Assembly: GCF_016808335.1 (NCBI RefSeq) | Contig: NC_053146.1 | Location: 26,132,938-26,196,937 of the forward strand | Direction: 5' to 3' | Source of the DNA: Panicum virgatum | Taxonomy: Eukaryota > Streptophyta > Magnoliopsida > Poales > Poaceae | Length of the DNA stretch: 64,000 nucleotides | Part shown: one piece after another, positions 44,795-55,749 of the stretch | Numbering within the stretch: the stretch's first letter is position 1 | Layout of the letters: every line of letters starts with the position of its first letter | Notes under the pieces: model-generated | Told to the model about the DNA's origin: nothing | Seen by the model: the letters and a program-made list of their open reading frames with translations, nothing else | The model's database searches: none | Program-made: the position numbers and the translations under genes

Positions 44795-46188
44795 ACATCT
44801 GCTACAACATTGGCCTTGCCCGGATGATAGTGAATCTCCAGGTCATAATCCTTGACTAACTCTAGCCATCTTCTCTGCCGCATGTTCAGCTCACTCTGCG
44901 TGAAAATGTACTTGAGGCTCTTGTGATCAGTGTAGATATCACACCTCTGCCCATACAAGTAATGCCTCCAAATCTTTAGAGCATGCACAACTGCGGCTAA
45001 CTCAAGATCATGAGTGGGATAATTCAGCTCATGCCGACGTAACTGCCGTGAAGCATAAGCAATCACTCTGCCCTCCTGCATCAGAACACACCCAAGACCA
45101 TCCTTCGAAGCATCACAATACACCGTGAACCTCTTCGTCTGGTCTGGCAGAGTCAGGACTGGTGCCGTGGTCAACCTTTTCTTCAGCTCATCAAAGGCCC
45201 TCTGACGCTCATCAGTCCATACGAAAGCCACATTCTTCTCCAGCAAAGAAGTCAAAGGCTTCGCGATCTTGGAGAAATTCTCAATGAACCTCCGATAATA
45301 TCCAGCTAAGCCCAAGAATGACCTGACTTCCTTCATTGTCTGCGGTGTCTCCCACTCTTGCACATCCTTCACCTTGCTCGGATCAACAGCAATGCCTCCC
45401 TGAGAGATAACATGACCGAGGAATGGCACCTCGTCAATCCAGAACTCGCACTTGCTGAACTTGGCATACAACTGATGCTCTCTCAATCTCTGCAATACGA
45501 GTCTCAAATGCTCCTCATGCTCTTCTTCTGTGTTGGAAAAGATCAGAATATCATCAATGAAAATCACCACAAAGACATCCAGATAATCCATGAAGACCAT
45601 GTTCATCAGATGCATGAAGAAAGCCGGGGCATTAGTCAAGCCGAAGGACATGACTGTGTACTCATATAGCCCGTACTTGCAGGTGAATGCTGTCTTCGGA
45701 ATATCCCCAGGACGGATCCTCAGCTGAAAATAGCCCGAGCGAAGATCAATCTTCGAGAATATACGAGCACCTCGAAGCAGATCGAAGAGATCCTCAATAC
45801 GGGGCAGTGGATGCTTGTTCTTGATAGTAACTGCATTCAGCTCCCGATAATCCACACACATCCTCTTCGAGCCATCCTTCTTATCTACCAGCAACAATGG
45901 AAAAGCCCAAGGAGAGAAGCTGCGACGGATATAGCCCTTGGCTAGCAACTCATCAATAGTCTTCTTAACTTCTTCATGCTCTATAGGTGCCATACGGTAG
46001 GGCTGCTTTGCAATAGGAGCTGTGCCAGGCAAGAGATCAATACAAAACTCAATGGCGCGTTCAGGCGGCATACCTGGCAGATCATCCGGAAAGACATCCG
46101 GGAATTCAGACACCACGCGAATACCGTCCGTGGGTCTAGCCTCCATCTGATGAAGAAATCTAGAAGGCTCTGAAGCACTGACTGTCAC
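44791..46188 (-). pseudogene. Element F pol part 1: reverse transcriptase and RNase H
   Basis: An open frame of 465 codons. [29 protein letters not shown] (113-119), [28 protein letters not shown] and the catalytic FIDD at 210-213. RNase H: YCDAS (D359), HDLELA (E396) and TDHK (D421), all acidic catalytic residues present. It ends [10 protein letters not shown], where a one-base deletion throws the frame into a stop at 44791. The N-terminal part ([20 protein letters not shown]) is the usual link from protease. The enzyme domains themselves look intact. Confidence 0.9.
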
Positions 46189-46596
46189 CTCTTGGCCATC
46201 AGATGCCGATAAGTGAACTGTCCGCTGAGCACAATCAATACGGACTCCCCATCTGGTAAGGGGTCTCCATGCCCAAGATCACATCTATCCCCGAGGAGTC
46301 AATAACTATCAAGCCAGTGCGGAATTCTACCCCCTTTATGACAATACTAACTCTGGAGCATATAGAACATGTACAAATTTGACCTCCAGGTGAGGTAACT
46401 ACCATAGCTGTCAACTACAAGAAACCGGTATACCATGCTGCTCGGCAAATGACTTGGAAATGAAAGAATGGGTAGCACCGGTATCGAAAAGCACTGTAGC
46501 GGGGTGAGAGTTGACCATGAACGTACCAATAACCACGTTAGGAGCCTCGGCCGCTGACTCGGTCGTCGCGTGGTTCACCCGACCCTGTGCTGGCAC
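46189..46596 (-). pseudogene. Element F protease, frameshifted
   Basis: VIGTFMVNSHPATVLFDTGA with the catalytic DTG lies at about 46475, followed by THSFISKSFAEQHGIPV. The frame is lost near 46420. The downstream segment (VVTSPGGQICTCSICSRVSI, then GIDVILGME) is in a second frame and returns to the pol frame after one extra base near 46263. At least two frameshifts are needed to explain it. Confidence 0.8.
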
Positions 46597-47795
46597 CCTG
46601 GGCTGAGCTGGGCGCCCCTGCTGTCCCGCCTGCGCCTTCCGGGGGCAAGTGTTGGCGTAGTGCCCCGGCTGGCCGCAGTGATAGCAGATGCGTGCAAGTG
46701 TCGAAGCCTGCTGTCCAGTAGGAGCTACCGGACGTGGAGCCTGCGGTGCCGGTGGAGCTGGTGGAGCACGAGCCGGAGGTGCCGGTAACCTCGGGCCTTG
46801 ACCTGCCTGCTGCTGCGGTCGAGGCAGGTACTGCTGCGGCCTCGGCTGGTACTGCTGGGGAGGCTGGTACTGCTGCTGCTGGTACGGCTAAGGTGGCTGG
46901 AGGCGAGGACGAGTGTTGCTGTCGGAAGCAACGGGGACAATCTTCCTCTTCTTGTCCTCCATCTCCAAGTGCTTGCGCTCAGTGTTGAGCGCGCTGTCAA
47001 CCAGATGGTTGAAGTCGTCGAAGCGGAGGTTGAGCAGCGCGTACTAGAGGTAGTCCTCAAGGCCTTCCATGAAGTGCTCCTGCTTCTTGCGGTCATCCGC
47101 AACATCGGCAGGGGCGTAGCGAGCCAGCTGAAGAAAGTGATCACGATACTCCGTGACCAACATAGTCCCCTGAAGTGACAAAGACAGATAGATATCGAAA
47201 GATTAACTCAAGATTCATAAGGATAGGGCAAGGGGCATTAGCTCAAAAGAAACTGCTGAATGATTATATTTAAGATTACCTGCTTCAGTGCAAGGAACTC
47301 CTTCTGCTTCATCTTCATAACGCCCGCGGGGACGTTGTGGCTGCGGAACCGCTCTCGGAACTGGAGCCAAGTGAGAGACTCGCGGTCATGAACTGGGTGG
47401 GACTCCCACCAGTCCAAAGCTGCCCCTCGCAGCTGTCCTGCTGCATACAAGACGCGCTCACGATCATCGCACTGAGCGATGTCCAGCTGACGCTCCACTG
47501 CACGGAGCCAGTCGTCAGCCTGAAGAGGGTCGGACGTGTGAGAGAACATCGGCGGGTGACCCCTCAGGAACTCAGCACGCCTGTCGCGAGGCTGCGGCGG
47601 TGGAGGAGGCGGAGGCTGAGTGTGAGCCTGCTGAAGAGCCTGAACATTGTTGTTCAGGGTGGCCATCATCTGCATCTGGAGCTGGAAGTACTGCTTCGGA
47701 GTCAAAGGCGGCGGCATCGGGATCCCGGTCCCCTGGGTGTTCTGACGCTGGTTGTTCTGCCCCTACTGGTCAGAACCACGCCTGGTGTTCACCAT
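46597..47795 (-). pseudogene. Element F gag with intron and three TAG codons
   Basis: The ATG at 47795 (MVNTRRGSDQ) starts a frame of 172 codons to 47280: QAPPLTP-like proline/glutamine-rich start, HPPMFSHTSDPLQADDWLRA, YAAGQLRGAALDWWESH, FRERFRSHNVPAGVMKMKQ, KEFLALKQ. After a 110-bp intron it resumes exactly in frame: GTMLVTEYRDHFLQLARYAP, DDFNHLVDSALNTERKHLEM, a Q/P-rich stretch and a CCHC knuckle (C-YH-C-GQPG-H-YANT-C). In-frame TAGs at 47763-47765, 47044-47046 and 46888-46890 each stand where Gln is expected, consistent with CAG to TAG. The protease follows in the same frame. Confidence 0.85.
47170..47279 (-). other. Spliceosomal-type intron in element F gag
   Basis: On the minus strand the boundary is AAGCAG|GTAATC ... 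GTCACTTCAG|GGGACT. It is 110 bp, not a multiple of three, AT-rich against GC-rich exons, with a pyrimidine-rich 3' end (ATCTATCTGTCTTTG) and a branch-like GTTAAT. Without removal the frame stops after 13 codons; with removal codon 172 (Gln) joins Gly. The homologous position in element C (LALTQ-GT) has no insertion. Confidence 0.75.
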
Positions 47796-48353
47796 CTGAT
47801 TTTGGACAAAAGATTTCACGAGTAAGGATATTGCAGGAATAAATTCAGATGGATATGATAACTCTTTGCGGAAAAAGACTCAGCCATGATAAAGTAGACA
47901 GGATAGAGTGGACTGTCTTACCCCCAACGATCTAACTCATTTTATTAATTAGTTAACTTTAACATCAGAGTGATTTTCTTTAAACAAATTTAAACTACTA
48001 AGCTATACAATCATTCAAAAATCCAAATCAAACATGTAGCATAATAACAAGCAGACAATTTTCACGACTTAGCCGAGTTTAGCATACGACTCGACTAACA
48101 CAACGCGTCGCAGAACGTGCTATCGTATTATTATAAAAGGGTCACCTAGTTTATACTCATGGTGGTCAGATGACTGATTCAGGCCAAAATCTATGAAAAC
48201 TATTCTTCAGAAAGAGAAATCAAGGCAAGACGGGTAAAAAGTCATAAAAGTCAAGGGGTATAATAGTAAAATAGTTTCAGCAGGCAAGGATTGGAGAGAA
48301 GAAGTCCTAAAACTCGACCAGTTCTATCTAGGCTTCGTCCTACAGTCGATATG
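47796..48353 (-). other. Element F leader
   Basis: About 560 bp of untranslated, AT-rich sequence between primer site and gag ATG. Confidence 0.6.
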
Positions 48354-48365
48354 GCTCTGATACCA
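48354..48365 (-). promoter_or_regulatory. Element F primer-binding site (tRNA-iMet)
   Basis: The minus strand reads TGGTATCAGAGC three bases inside the 5' LTR, an exact initiator tRNA-Met match as known for plant LTR elements. Confidence 0.9.
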
Positions 48366-48368
48366 CTC

Positions 48369-51157
48369 TGTAACACCCGGTTTATAAAAGAACATAAACC
48401 GAGCAATCATATACGTGCCAGGATTAAGTCACACGTATATACAACAGAATGAACAGTATATCATAGCACATATAATGTAAAAAGATATAATAAAGCGAAT
48501 ACAAATGTTATTTATTACATTAATGACAAAAATGCCTGATACAGCGGAAGCGAAGTACAAAAATACGATAAAAACTCTCCGAAGCTGAAGCAGGGCGCCA
48601 CAGGGACGTCGACTGGGAGACGAATGCCTAGAAGTCCTCGTAGTCCTGGTAGCGCTAAACGAACTCCCACGTGTCAGCAGGAACTGAGCAGCAGTAGCGT
48701 AGCCAAGAGGAAAAAGTAGAGAAGAGGCAAGAGTGAGTACACAACTTGTACTCAACAAGTATAACACAAACTATGAGGCTCTAGGCTGGCTGACTGACTG
48801 CATTAGCTTTTAAGTCTTGGCAAAATTTTATTAAAGCTATTTACTACGAGTTGATGAATTACCATAAACCCAGTTACATAGTAATTAATCAAGATTAAAC
48901 ATGTTACTACTGAGAAACCAAACCAAACCAAAGCCACCAAGGTAAACCCCGAGAGGCACCCCCCTCGTCGGAAGGAGCTAACCCCACTAATCAAAAGGAG
49001 AATCTGGGCCGCTCATAACCGTGAGCACGGCTAGTATACCAGTTTTACACTCTGCAGAGGTTGCACATCTTTACCCACAAGTCGTGAGCTACGCCAGTTG
49101 TTCATCACACTTCCTTAGGTGAGATGACTAGCGACTCACTACGAGGCCTTTACAAAGAAACTCGTTGGTAGGGAGTAACCGCGAGGGTGGATCGGCGACT
49201 ATGGAGCAGGTCTAGTGGGCGTCAAGACACGAAGCACATACGAGGCCACTCAGCACGAGGGCCATAGAAGCTTACCGCCCCTGCCCCGCAGGTAAGTTAC
49301 TCCAAACCAAAAAGATCTAATTATTACGCCAAGTCTATCCCATTCTAGCCTTGTGGTAGCGCTATTGTCCCAGGTTGTCGCTCTATGAAGCGGTCCTTAT
49401 GGAGAGTGGCCAACCAAGCACTAAGCACCGTGCTGGCCCCCTAAACCATGTTTCTACAATAACCATATTTTAACGAGACGTGAGCCACCCAAGCACGAAG
49501 CACAGAGGGCCACTCTCAGAATTAAGTTCAAGTAAACCATTAATCAAATTAATTAAAAAGGACCAGACTGTGTTATAGCGCAGCAACCTAGCACAACTAA
49601 CCAAAATGCAACCCAAAGGTATATATAAAGGATAAAAAGTGGCTAGGAAATCCTTATAGGCGTTCAGTATTAAAATGCAGTATGAAATTGTATTTAAAAG
49701 TGATAGGTTATTCATGTTATACTTGCCTTCCTCGTACTGCTCCTGCTGCTGCTCAAACTGGTCAGAAGACGGCTGCTCCGGGTACTGGTACTGGGGCTCC
49801 TCAGGTAGATCAACGTCTACTCACGAACACATGGCCAAAACAATGAACAAAAATAAGCATACAAGCAAACACTAACAAAAACTAAGAAACAGTACATCAA
49901 TACATAAAAACAGCACACTAAACTCATCTAAAACTATTCTACGCATTACAACGATCGCGTGGACATAAAGAACGCTTAAAACGGAGTTAAAACGCATATT
50001 CTAGGCTAAAAACAAGTTCTAGGGGCTTATCTGCGATAAAAACTAAGTTCCAGGGGGTTTTCTGCAAAAACCGAGGGCCTAAACATAATTAAACTAAAGC
50101 TTCAGGGTCTAACTCGCAAAAACTTCAAACCTGGACTGCGGGTTGTATTTTAAAGAAACCCAGGGGGCTACGCGTTAAAACCAGGACTTAAATCTAATTA
50201 TTTTTTAACTCAGGTGGACCGCGGGTTGATTAAAGAAAACTCCAGGGTCTCTTTAACAAAAACACCAGTGCGAACCGGTACCTTTGCATCTGGGTGCTTG
50301 GATCTAGATCTGATGGCCTGGATCTAAACGGCTTGGGTTCTAATCTCGGCCGTCCATCCGATATCGGGCGGCCAGGGCGGTTCGGGCGCGTGTGGGCGGC
50401 GGCTAGGGTTGTGGGTGGATGGGGGTGCAGGGGGGCCATGGGGGTTCCTATTTATAGGGCGGCGGCCCAACATAGGCGTGCGTGCCCGGGCGGGGAATCA
50501 CGGCGAGATTCCCGGCCAGGAGTTGCGCTGCGCGGGGGGAGACGGAGCTGCCATGCGGGGCCCACGGGTCAGCGGCGGGGCGGGGAGCGCGTGCGGGCCG
50601 GGCGTGAGAGGGGGGGTCTGACGAGCGGGGCCCGGTGGCAGGCGGTGAGAGCGGGCGAGCGCGCTGAGATAGCGGCCTGGGCGCGCGGGGGTGCGAAGTG
50701 GGTCCGGTCGCGTGCGGTTGGGCCGGTGGCGCGCTAGGTGCTGGCAGGCCGAGCGGGGGTTTGCGCGGGCCGCGAGGAGAGAGAAGGGGCTGGGCCTAGC
50801 GGGGTGTTTGGGCCACGGGTTTGGATGCTGGGCTGCTGTGCCCCGCGGGCTGGGCTGAGGGAGGAGTGGGTTTGGGCTAGGGTTTTGGGTTTTCTTTTCC
50901 ATTCTAATTCTTTCCTCTTTTCTATTCCTAATTCAAACAAAGCTTGAATTCAAATACAAATTTGAATTCTAACCACACTCAATTAAAAGTATGCACCAGC
51001 ATGAATGCAACACAAAAATTAAACCTATGATAAATTTTAATTACTTATAGAACAAAAATTTAGGTTAAATGCAAGTCTAACACAATAAACCTTAGAAAAT
51101 CAAATAAAGCCAATTAAATTTATTATTAAATGCTGGAATTTAAATTAGGGTGTTACA
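48369..51157 (-). repeat. Element F 5' LTR
   Basis: It is nearly identical to 40403-43186. The TATA box is at 50447-50458 (minus) and the hairpin at 48734-48756. Confidence 0.95.
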
Positions 51158-51162
51158 GAAAG
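51158..51162. repeat. 5-bp target duplication, right (element F)
   Basis: GAAAG, matching 40398-40402. Confidence 0.9.
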
Positions 51163-51349
51163 AAAGAAGGAAATGCTACCCGTGACGGGGGCGGAGTGGC
51201 AGAGGCGCATTAGAGGAACCCTCGCCGGCGTGCTTGTTGCTTGCCATTTGCTGGGAAGAAGAGAGAGAGACTGGGGTTTTTTGCTGGAGGAAGAAGAAGG
51301 AAGCAAAGACAGCTATGGCCGATGAGGAAATTACTGTGCCGATAGGGGT

Positions 51350-51357
51350 TATTTATA
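51350..51357 (-). promoter_or_regulatory. TATA box of the element E antisense gene
   Basis: The minus strand reads GGCTATAAATAACC (core TATAAATA), 103 bp upstream of the ATG at 51247, with a CT-rich leader between. The box lies in element E interior, not in its LTR. Confidence 0.6.
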
Positions 51358-51620
51358 GCCCAAATTGAGGAAGATGAATCGGCCGCGGGTGCTGGTACAG
51401 CTTTTACCCCTAGATTTAATTGGGGAGAGCATGTGGATAAAAAGACGGAATGTGAATCGGCGGATTCCGATTGTGTGGACGGGAAGGTGAAAGGTGAAGG
51501 GCAAAGAAGAGATTTTCGCTCACCGTCTGCACGGAAAGAGAGACGACAGTGATGAGAAGACCGTCCGGCAGTGTAATTATGACAAGGTTTAATTTCAAAG
51601 TAAAAGGACATTTTACTCCG

Positions 51621-51635
51621 AAATTGGGGGGCATG
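51621..51635 (+). promoter_or_regulatory. Element E polypurine tract
   Basis: AAATTGGGGGGCATG lies just before the LTR start TGTTGACACC. Its presence shows that the left half of E ends here as a normal 3' end. Confidence 0.7.
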
Positions 51636-52658
51636 TGTTGACACCAAATTTTAACACGTGTCAAGGTTGAGTGTTGCGAAGGAGAAAATGTTCTGTTTGG
51701 GCAGGAATGGTGGATTTGGCAGATGTGATCATACATCGCCGATGGAGATCCTATTGACTGAAGAAGGGCGGAGTTGATCGGATATTTTGGCTTCGGTTTG
51801 GCAGGGAATATTTATTTAGAAGTAGATTTTGTTTTTTAAGTTAGAATCATGTTTGTCGTGATCAGCTAGGTCTTTGTTAGCGTGGGGTATAAATATGAGC
51901 CCCCGGTTATTGTAAAAGATTGATACACATCCAACTAACAAAACTTTACTCTTTCTTGCAATTTACTTTTTCGTTGGCGATTTCGCCCTTTTCTTTTTTC
52001 GTGAGTTCTTTAAAGCTGATCAAGGATGCCTCACATTCGAGCGACTTGGTTTGCTGGTAAGTTTTCGTTTACCGAGTAAATTTGAGCTTTAGCTTCCGGG
52101 CATATCGTTGTGGCTTCATTCAGATCTATTTAAAAGTTATCGAATTTATCTAAGCTTTGATCTCGAGCGCATCGCTGTTTTCTCGTTTAGATCTATTCAC
52201 AATTTATCCGATTTAGTAATCTGTTTAATCGGCTGTTAGCTGTTTTGCTATCATGTTAAATCTTATAAAGCTGATTAGATCAGTTATAAGTTTAGCTTTG
52301 CTCAGATCCATACATTCGTGAGTTTGTTTATTATCTTTTTGGCACGTGTCGGTTTTAGATCTAACGTCTAGTTGCATACTGGTATCGGCAGCTTCTTTCT
52401 GATTCCTTGTAGATCGTTTTTAATACACGTTTATCATACCCGATCTGTTGTCGTTTTCTGTATCGGCAGAGCCTTGCCGATACGATGCGTGAGAGTTATT
52501 CGGAAATCCAACCGATACGCTCTCATATTCGACGGTTTGCTGTTTTCTTGTCAATTTAAAGGTCAAATTGACTGGCACACCTTGGTTTGAATCAAGTGCA
52601 GTCCGGGCTTGGCGTACGGGGCTCTCAGGCTTTGGTGTGTGATTGTTTCGCATCAACA
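51636..52658 (+). repeat. Element E LTR (shared by two half-elements)
   Basis: TGTTGACACC...CATCAACA, 1023 bp, with inverted-repeat ends TGTTGA/TCAACA and a TATA box GGTATAAATA (51888-51895). A polypurine tract precedes it and a primer site follows it, so the same LTR serves as the 3' LTR of the left half and the 5' LTR of the right half. Confidence 0.8.
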
Positions 52659-52665
52659 CATCTTT

Positions 52666-52683
52666 TGGCATGCCCGGTGGGAC
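52666..52683 (+). promoter_or_regulatory. Element E primer-binding site
   Basis: TGGCATGCCCGGTGGGAC lies eight bases after the LTR, the form seen in Tat/Grande/Cinful-type elements of grasses (TGGCACGCCCGGTGGGAC). Confidence 0.7.
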
Positions 52684-52696
52684 TAGAATAATCAAC

Positions 52697-55127
52697 ATGT
52701 CCGACGTCAAGGACGACAACTGTATCCCGGTCGACAAGGACAAGCTGAAGGATGAATAGAAGGCAGAACTCAAGACAGCTACTGATGCTAATGAGAAACA
52801 GTGTCTTTTATCTTTCAGCACAAACAGGAGCGAAGAGGTGATCAAAAAGTTTGATTTTTCTACTCTCCCATCTTATATTGAGGCGCAGAAAGAGGACAGA
52901 ATGGCACACATGGTGAATCAAGCGGTCGGTCAGGCTTTTATAAGCCATGCTTTGATCATGGCCAATTTTGTTCATAATGTTGTGGTCAAGACACTACAAG
53001 ATGGGGGATTGCAAGGTTTTGTGGGACCGGCCTATCAGCAGGCTAGTCAGATGATCTTCGCCCCTCCCGGATCGGCTACTGCAGTACCTCTAGTTAACCT
53101 TCAGACTCAGGCAGAGGGAAACAATGGAGTTACATAGCCGATTGGCGTAACAGTGCCGCCTCAGTTTAGCCCTGTGTTTACAAACTCTACGCCAATGGCC
53201 ACACATGCGCAGGGAGGCTTCATGACAGGATTCCTTGCTGGATGGGACCCTACTACTGGTCTTGGTATGCCTCCGGAATTCTTTATTCCATCTACAGGGG
53301 GGCAAGCAAGCTCATCGGCTTCACAACCGTCAAATTAACAAGTAAACGTGTCGGTTGCACAGCCGACCTGGCCTCAAGACAGCACGTTGGCTCCACAGCC
53401 AGCAGTTCCAAATGCATCAGTACCGCAGTCAACGGGTCCAACCAATGTGGCGGTTCCAACTAACGTGTCGGCTTCTGGGCCGACATATCATCAACAAAAT
53501 CTAGCGATGCTGTTACAGCCCAAGTCTCCTACAGAGGTCCTCATGTCCAGATCTCCTCACGGCAATGGAGTTACTTGGATAGTGCATGACCCTACAACTA
53601 GTTCTGTCCATCATGTGAATGTGCCATACATACATCCTGTGGCACAGCAGCAAGCTAATCATGGGTCAGCACAAGCCAGAGCCAGCAATGAGATGGTCCT
53701 ATATCTGCCACCATCTAGTCAAGTCACTCAGCATGCTATGCAATCGGCATCGACTGTTCAACCAATGGCTACGCCCAGTCCGCAACCCGCATCGGCAGCT
53801 CTGCCTATGGCTTCACCTCCGTCACAGCCAGCACCAGCAGCTGGTCAAGAGATTGGCTGGACGTCTAAGATTGCTGAAGTGATGAGAGATCAGTTTGGCT
53901 TAAGGCCAAAGCAGCAGAATTTGATGTAGAAGACGCCATATCCTGCTGCGTATGATCAAATCCCATTGCCCCACAAATACAAGGTACCAGATTTCACCAA
54001 GTTTTCTGGGCAAGGGAAAGTCTCCACAGTTGAGCAGTCAATAGATTCATCATGCAGTGTGGAGAAGCAGCGCAGAATGATGCACTGAAGGTGCATTTGT
54101 TCTCTATGTCTCTCTCAGGATCGGCCTTTACATGGTTTACCACGCTACCAGCAAACTCTATACCGTTATGGGCCAATTTGGAGAAACAGTTCCACCAGTT
54201 CTTCTACTCTGGCGTGTATGGGATGAAGCTGATCGATTTGACCAATCTGAGGCAAAGGAACAATGAATTGGTTGCTGCCTTTATCCAAAGGTTCAGAGAT
54301 GTCAAGAACCGGTGCTACAGTTTGGTTCTGTTTGATCAGCAGCTAGCAGAAGTTGCTTTCCAAGGACTCTTGCCACACATCAAGGAGAAATATGCTTCCC
54401 AAGAGTTCGATAGCATTAGTCAGATGGCTCACGGGATGACGGGGGAGATCAAATCTTACGAGCAAAAGAGGAGTAACTTTCAGAAGAAAGTTAACTTTGC
54501 TGATTACTTAGATTCCTCCGACTCCGATGATGACCAGATGGTGGGATCGACTGAATGGGTTCAGAATAATAAGAAGTCGATCTCATGCCCGTTTGGCAAC
54601 AAGGAACCCGAGAAGTATGGGTTCGATATCACAAAAGCTAACAAGGTCTTTGATCTATTGCTGTCAGAGGGTCAGATCAAGCTGAAGCTGTATCACAAGA
54701 TCCCGACAGATCAAGAGCTCAAGAACATGAAGTACTGCAAGTGGCACAATGAAACATCTCATGACACGAATGAGTGCAAAGTGTTCCGTCAGTAGAAACA
54801 ATCGGCTATCGAGCAGGGTAGGCTCAAATTTGAGGCACCCAAAAAGCCAATGAAGATCAATGGGCACCCGTTTCCTACTAACATGGTAGATGTTGGAGGG
54901 AAGAAGAATGCATTGCAGACAAAGGTGCTCACGTCGCAATCGGCCAAAGAATCTGGAGCTGTTGATCCCAAAGCTCAGGTATCGGCCGATGAAGCCAAAG
55001 GCAAGAAGCCGCAGGAGGAAGTTGAAGGGTCTGCGGCACCAAAGAAGAAGGTCATGTCTCAGATGCTACTGAACAAATTCCAGCGTGACCAGGAAAGGCG
55101 GCAGTATAGAGAAGAAGCTACATGACG
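52697..55127 (+). pseudogene. Element E gag, broken
   Basis: The ATG at 52697 (MSDVKDDNCIPVDKDKLKDE) opens a frame with TAG at 52757-52759 and 53135-53137, TAA at 53336-53338 and TAG near 53927. A long N-terminal region rich in Pro, Gln, Ser and Ala precedes the Gag core: LPHKYKVPDFTKFSGQGKVS, HLFSMSLSGSAFTWFTTLPA, FHQFFYSGVYGMKLIDLTNL, NELVAAFIQRFRDVKNRCYS, FQGLLPHIKEKYASQEF, then DFDITKANKVFDLLLSE-like text and YCKWHNETSHDTNECKVFRQ. A frameshift lies near 54040. A Cys-rich piece (C-V-Y-C-W ... N-C-P-E-C) follows in 55150-55230. This is Tat-lineage Gag. Confidence 0.8.
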
Positions 55128-55749
55128 TAATGACGGACATTGAAGATGCCCTTTCTTTGTGTACTGTTGGGAGGAAGGGTTGACTCTGTCGACAGTGGAT
55201 AACTGTCCGGAGTGCAACGGTTTCTACCATGAAGACCGATCGTACAAGAAGCCATGATTCGACCAGAGGCCTCGAGGGCCGATCATCAGAGAAAGGGGTG
55301 ATGACAGACGCATCCCTGTACATGATTGGCTAGGGGACAGGGTCTCAGTGCATGATCGGTAGGGGTAGGACCATCCTACGTGATCCTGCGGGAGTAAGGA
55401 TTCCTGCTGATGAGCGGTTAGAGCATATGTCCAATGCTCTAGTTCCAAATGATCAACCTATGCGCAGGGTCCAGAAAAGAGAGCCTGTTCATGATAACAT
55501 TGATCGGCCTCGTTGGTGTCCAGCGGGTTTGACCAGATCGCAGAAGAGGCGAGTTCAGAGGCTGAGTCAAACAGAGCTGTAGGAGGAAGAAAGAAAGGAA
55601 GCTCCCAAGAAGAAGGGAGTCAGGTCAGAAGTTTGGCGTGTCAAGCCAATGGCTGATGATCAGCAAGATCCAGGGTCATCGGCTGAACTTGTTAACATGG
55701 TTCTCATACTTTCACTGATCCAAGCAGTCAGTTTCTCTAACCATTCCTA
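55128..55749 (+). other. Element E gag-RT linker lacking a protease
   Basis: This degenerate stretch in which Tat elements normally encode the aspartic protease shows no D-[ST]-G motif in any plus frame. Only linker text such as ELVNMV remains. A deletion is the simplest explanation. Confidence 0.5.

Larger units (their letters stand above)
40403..51157 (-). mobile_element. Element F: complete Tekay-like chromovirus
   Basis: LTRs of 2784 and 2789 bp, each TGTAACACCC...GGGTGTTACA, flank a minus-strand interior with primer site, gag (with an intron), protease, RT-RNase H, integrase-chromodomain and polypurine tract. The target duplication is GAAAG. LTR divergence by eye is about 1-3% (11 differences in the first ~345 bp; 5 in ~460 bp further in). 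It inserted into intron 1 of the antisense gene of element E. Despite its young LTRs the coding region carries three TAGs in gag, frameshifts in protease and a 1-bp deletion in pol. Confidence 0.95.
39761..51247 (-). pseudogene. Antisense three-exon gene of element E, intron 1 occupied by element F
   Basis: On the minus strand, exon 1 is 51247-51180 (ATG, MASNKHAGEGSSNAPLPLRP), exon 2 is 40346-40174 (DIDAELPVNFHTLDEGT) and exon 3 is 40104-39761 (LESQVQTLLDAARVARLVNA, ending FGEELD-TAG). Splice sites are GT-AG with matching phases, and the exons sum to 585 bp. Intron 1 would be 73 bp without element F and its duplicated GAAAG; intron 2 is 69 bp. One premature TAG follows DEGT in exon 2. A TATA box lies 103 bp upstream of the ATG. 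Residues about 40-110 are heptad-like (RDLLRQRDEARRRLDAAQ). Antisense genes between pol and the 3' LTR are known in Tat-lineage elements such as Grande; their function is unresolved. Confidence 0.75.

Noticed and set aside
51210..51647. A 145-codon minus-strand frame right of element F
   Set aside because: It overlaps the antisense gene's promoter, leader and first exon in another frame and has no family signal.
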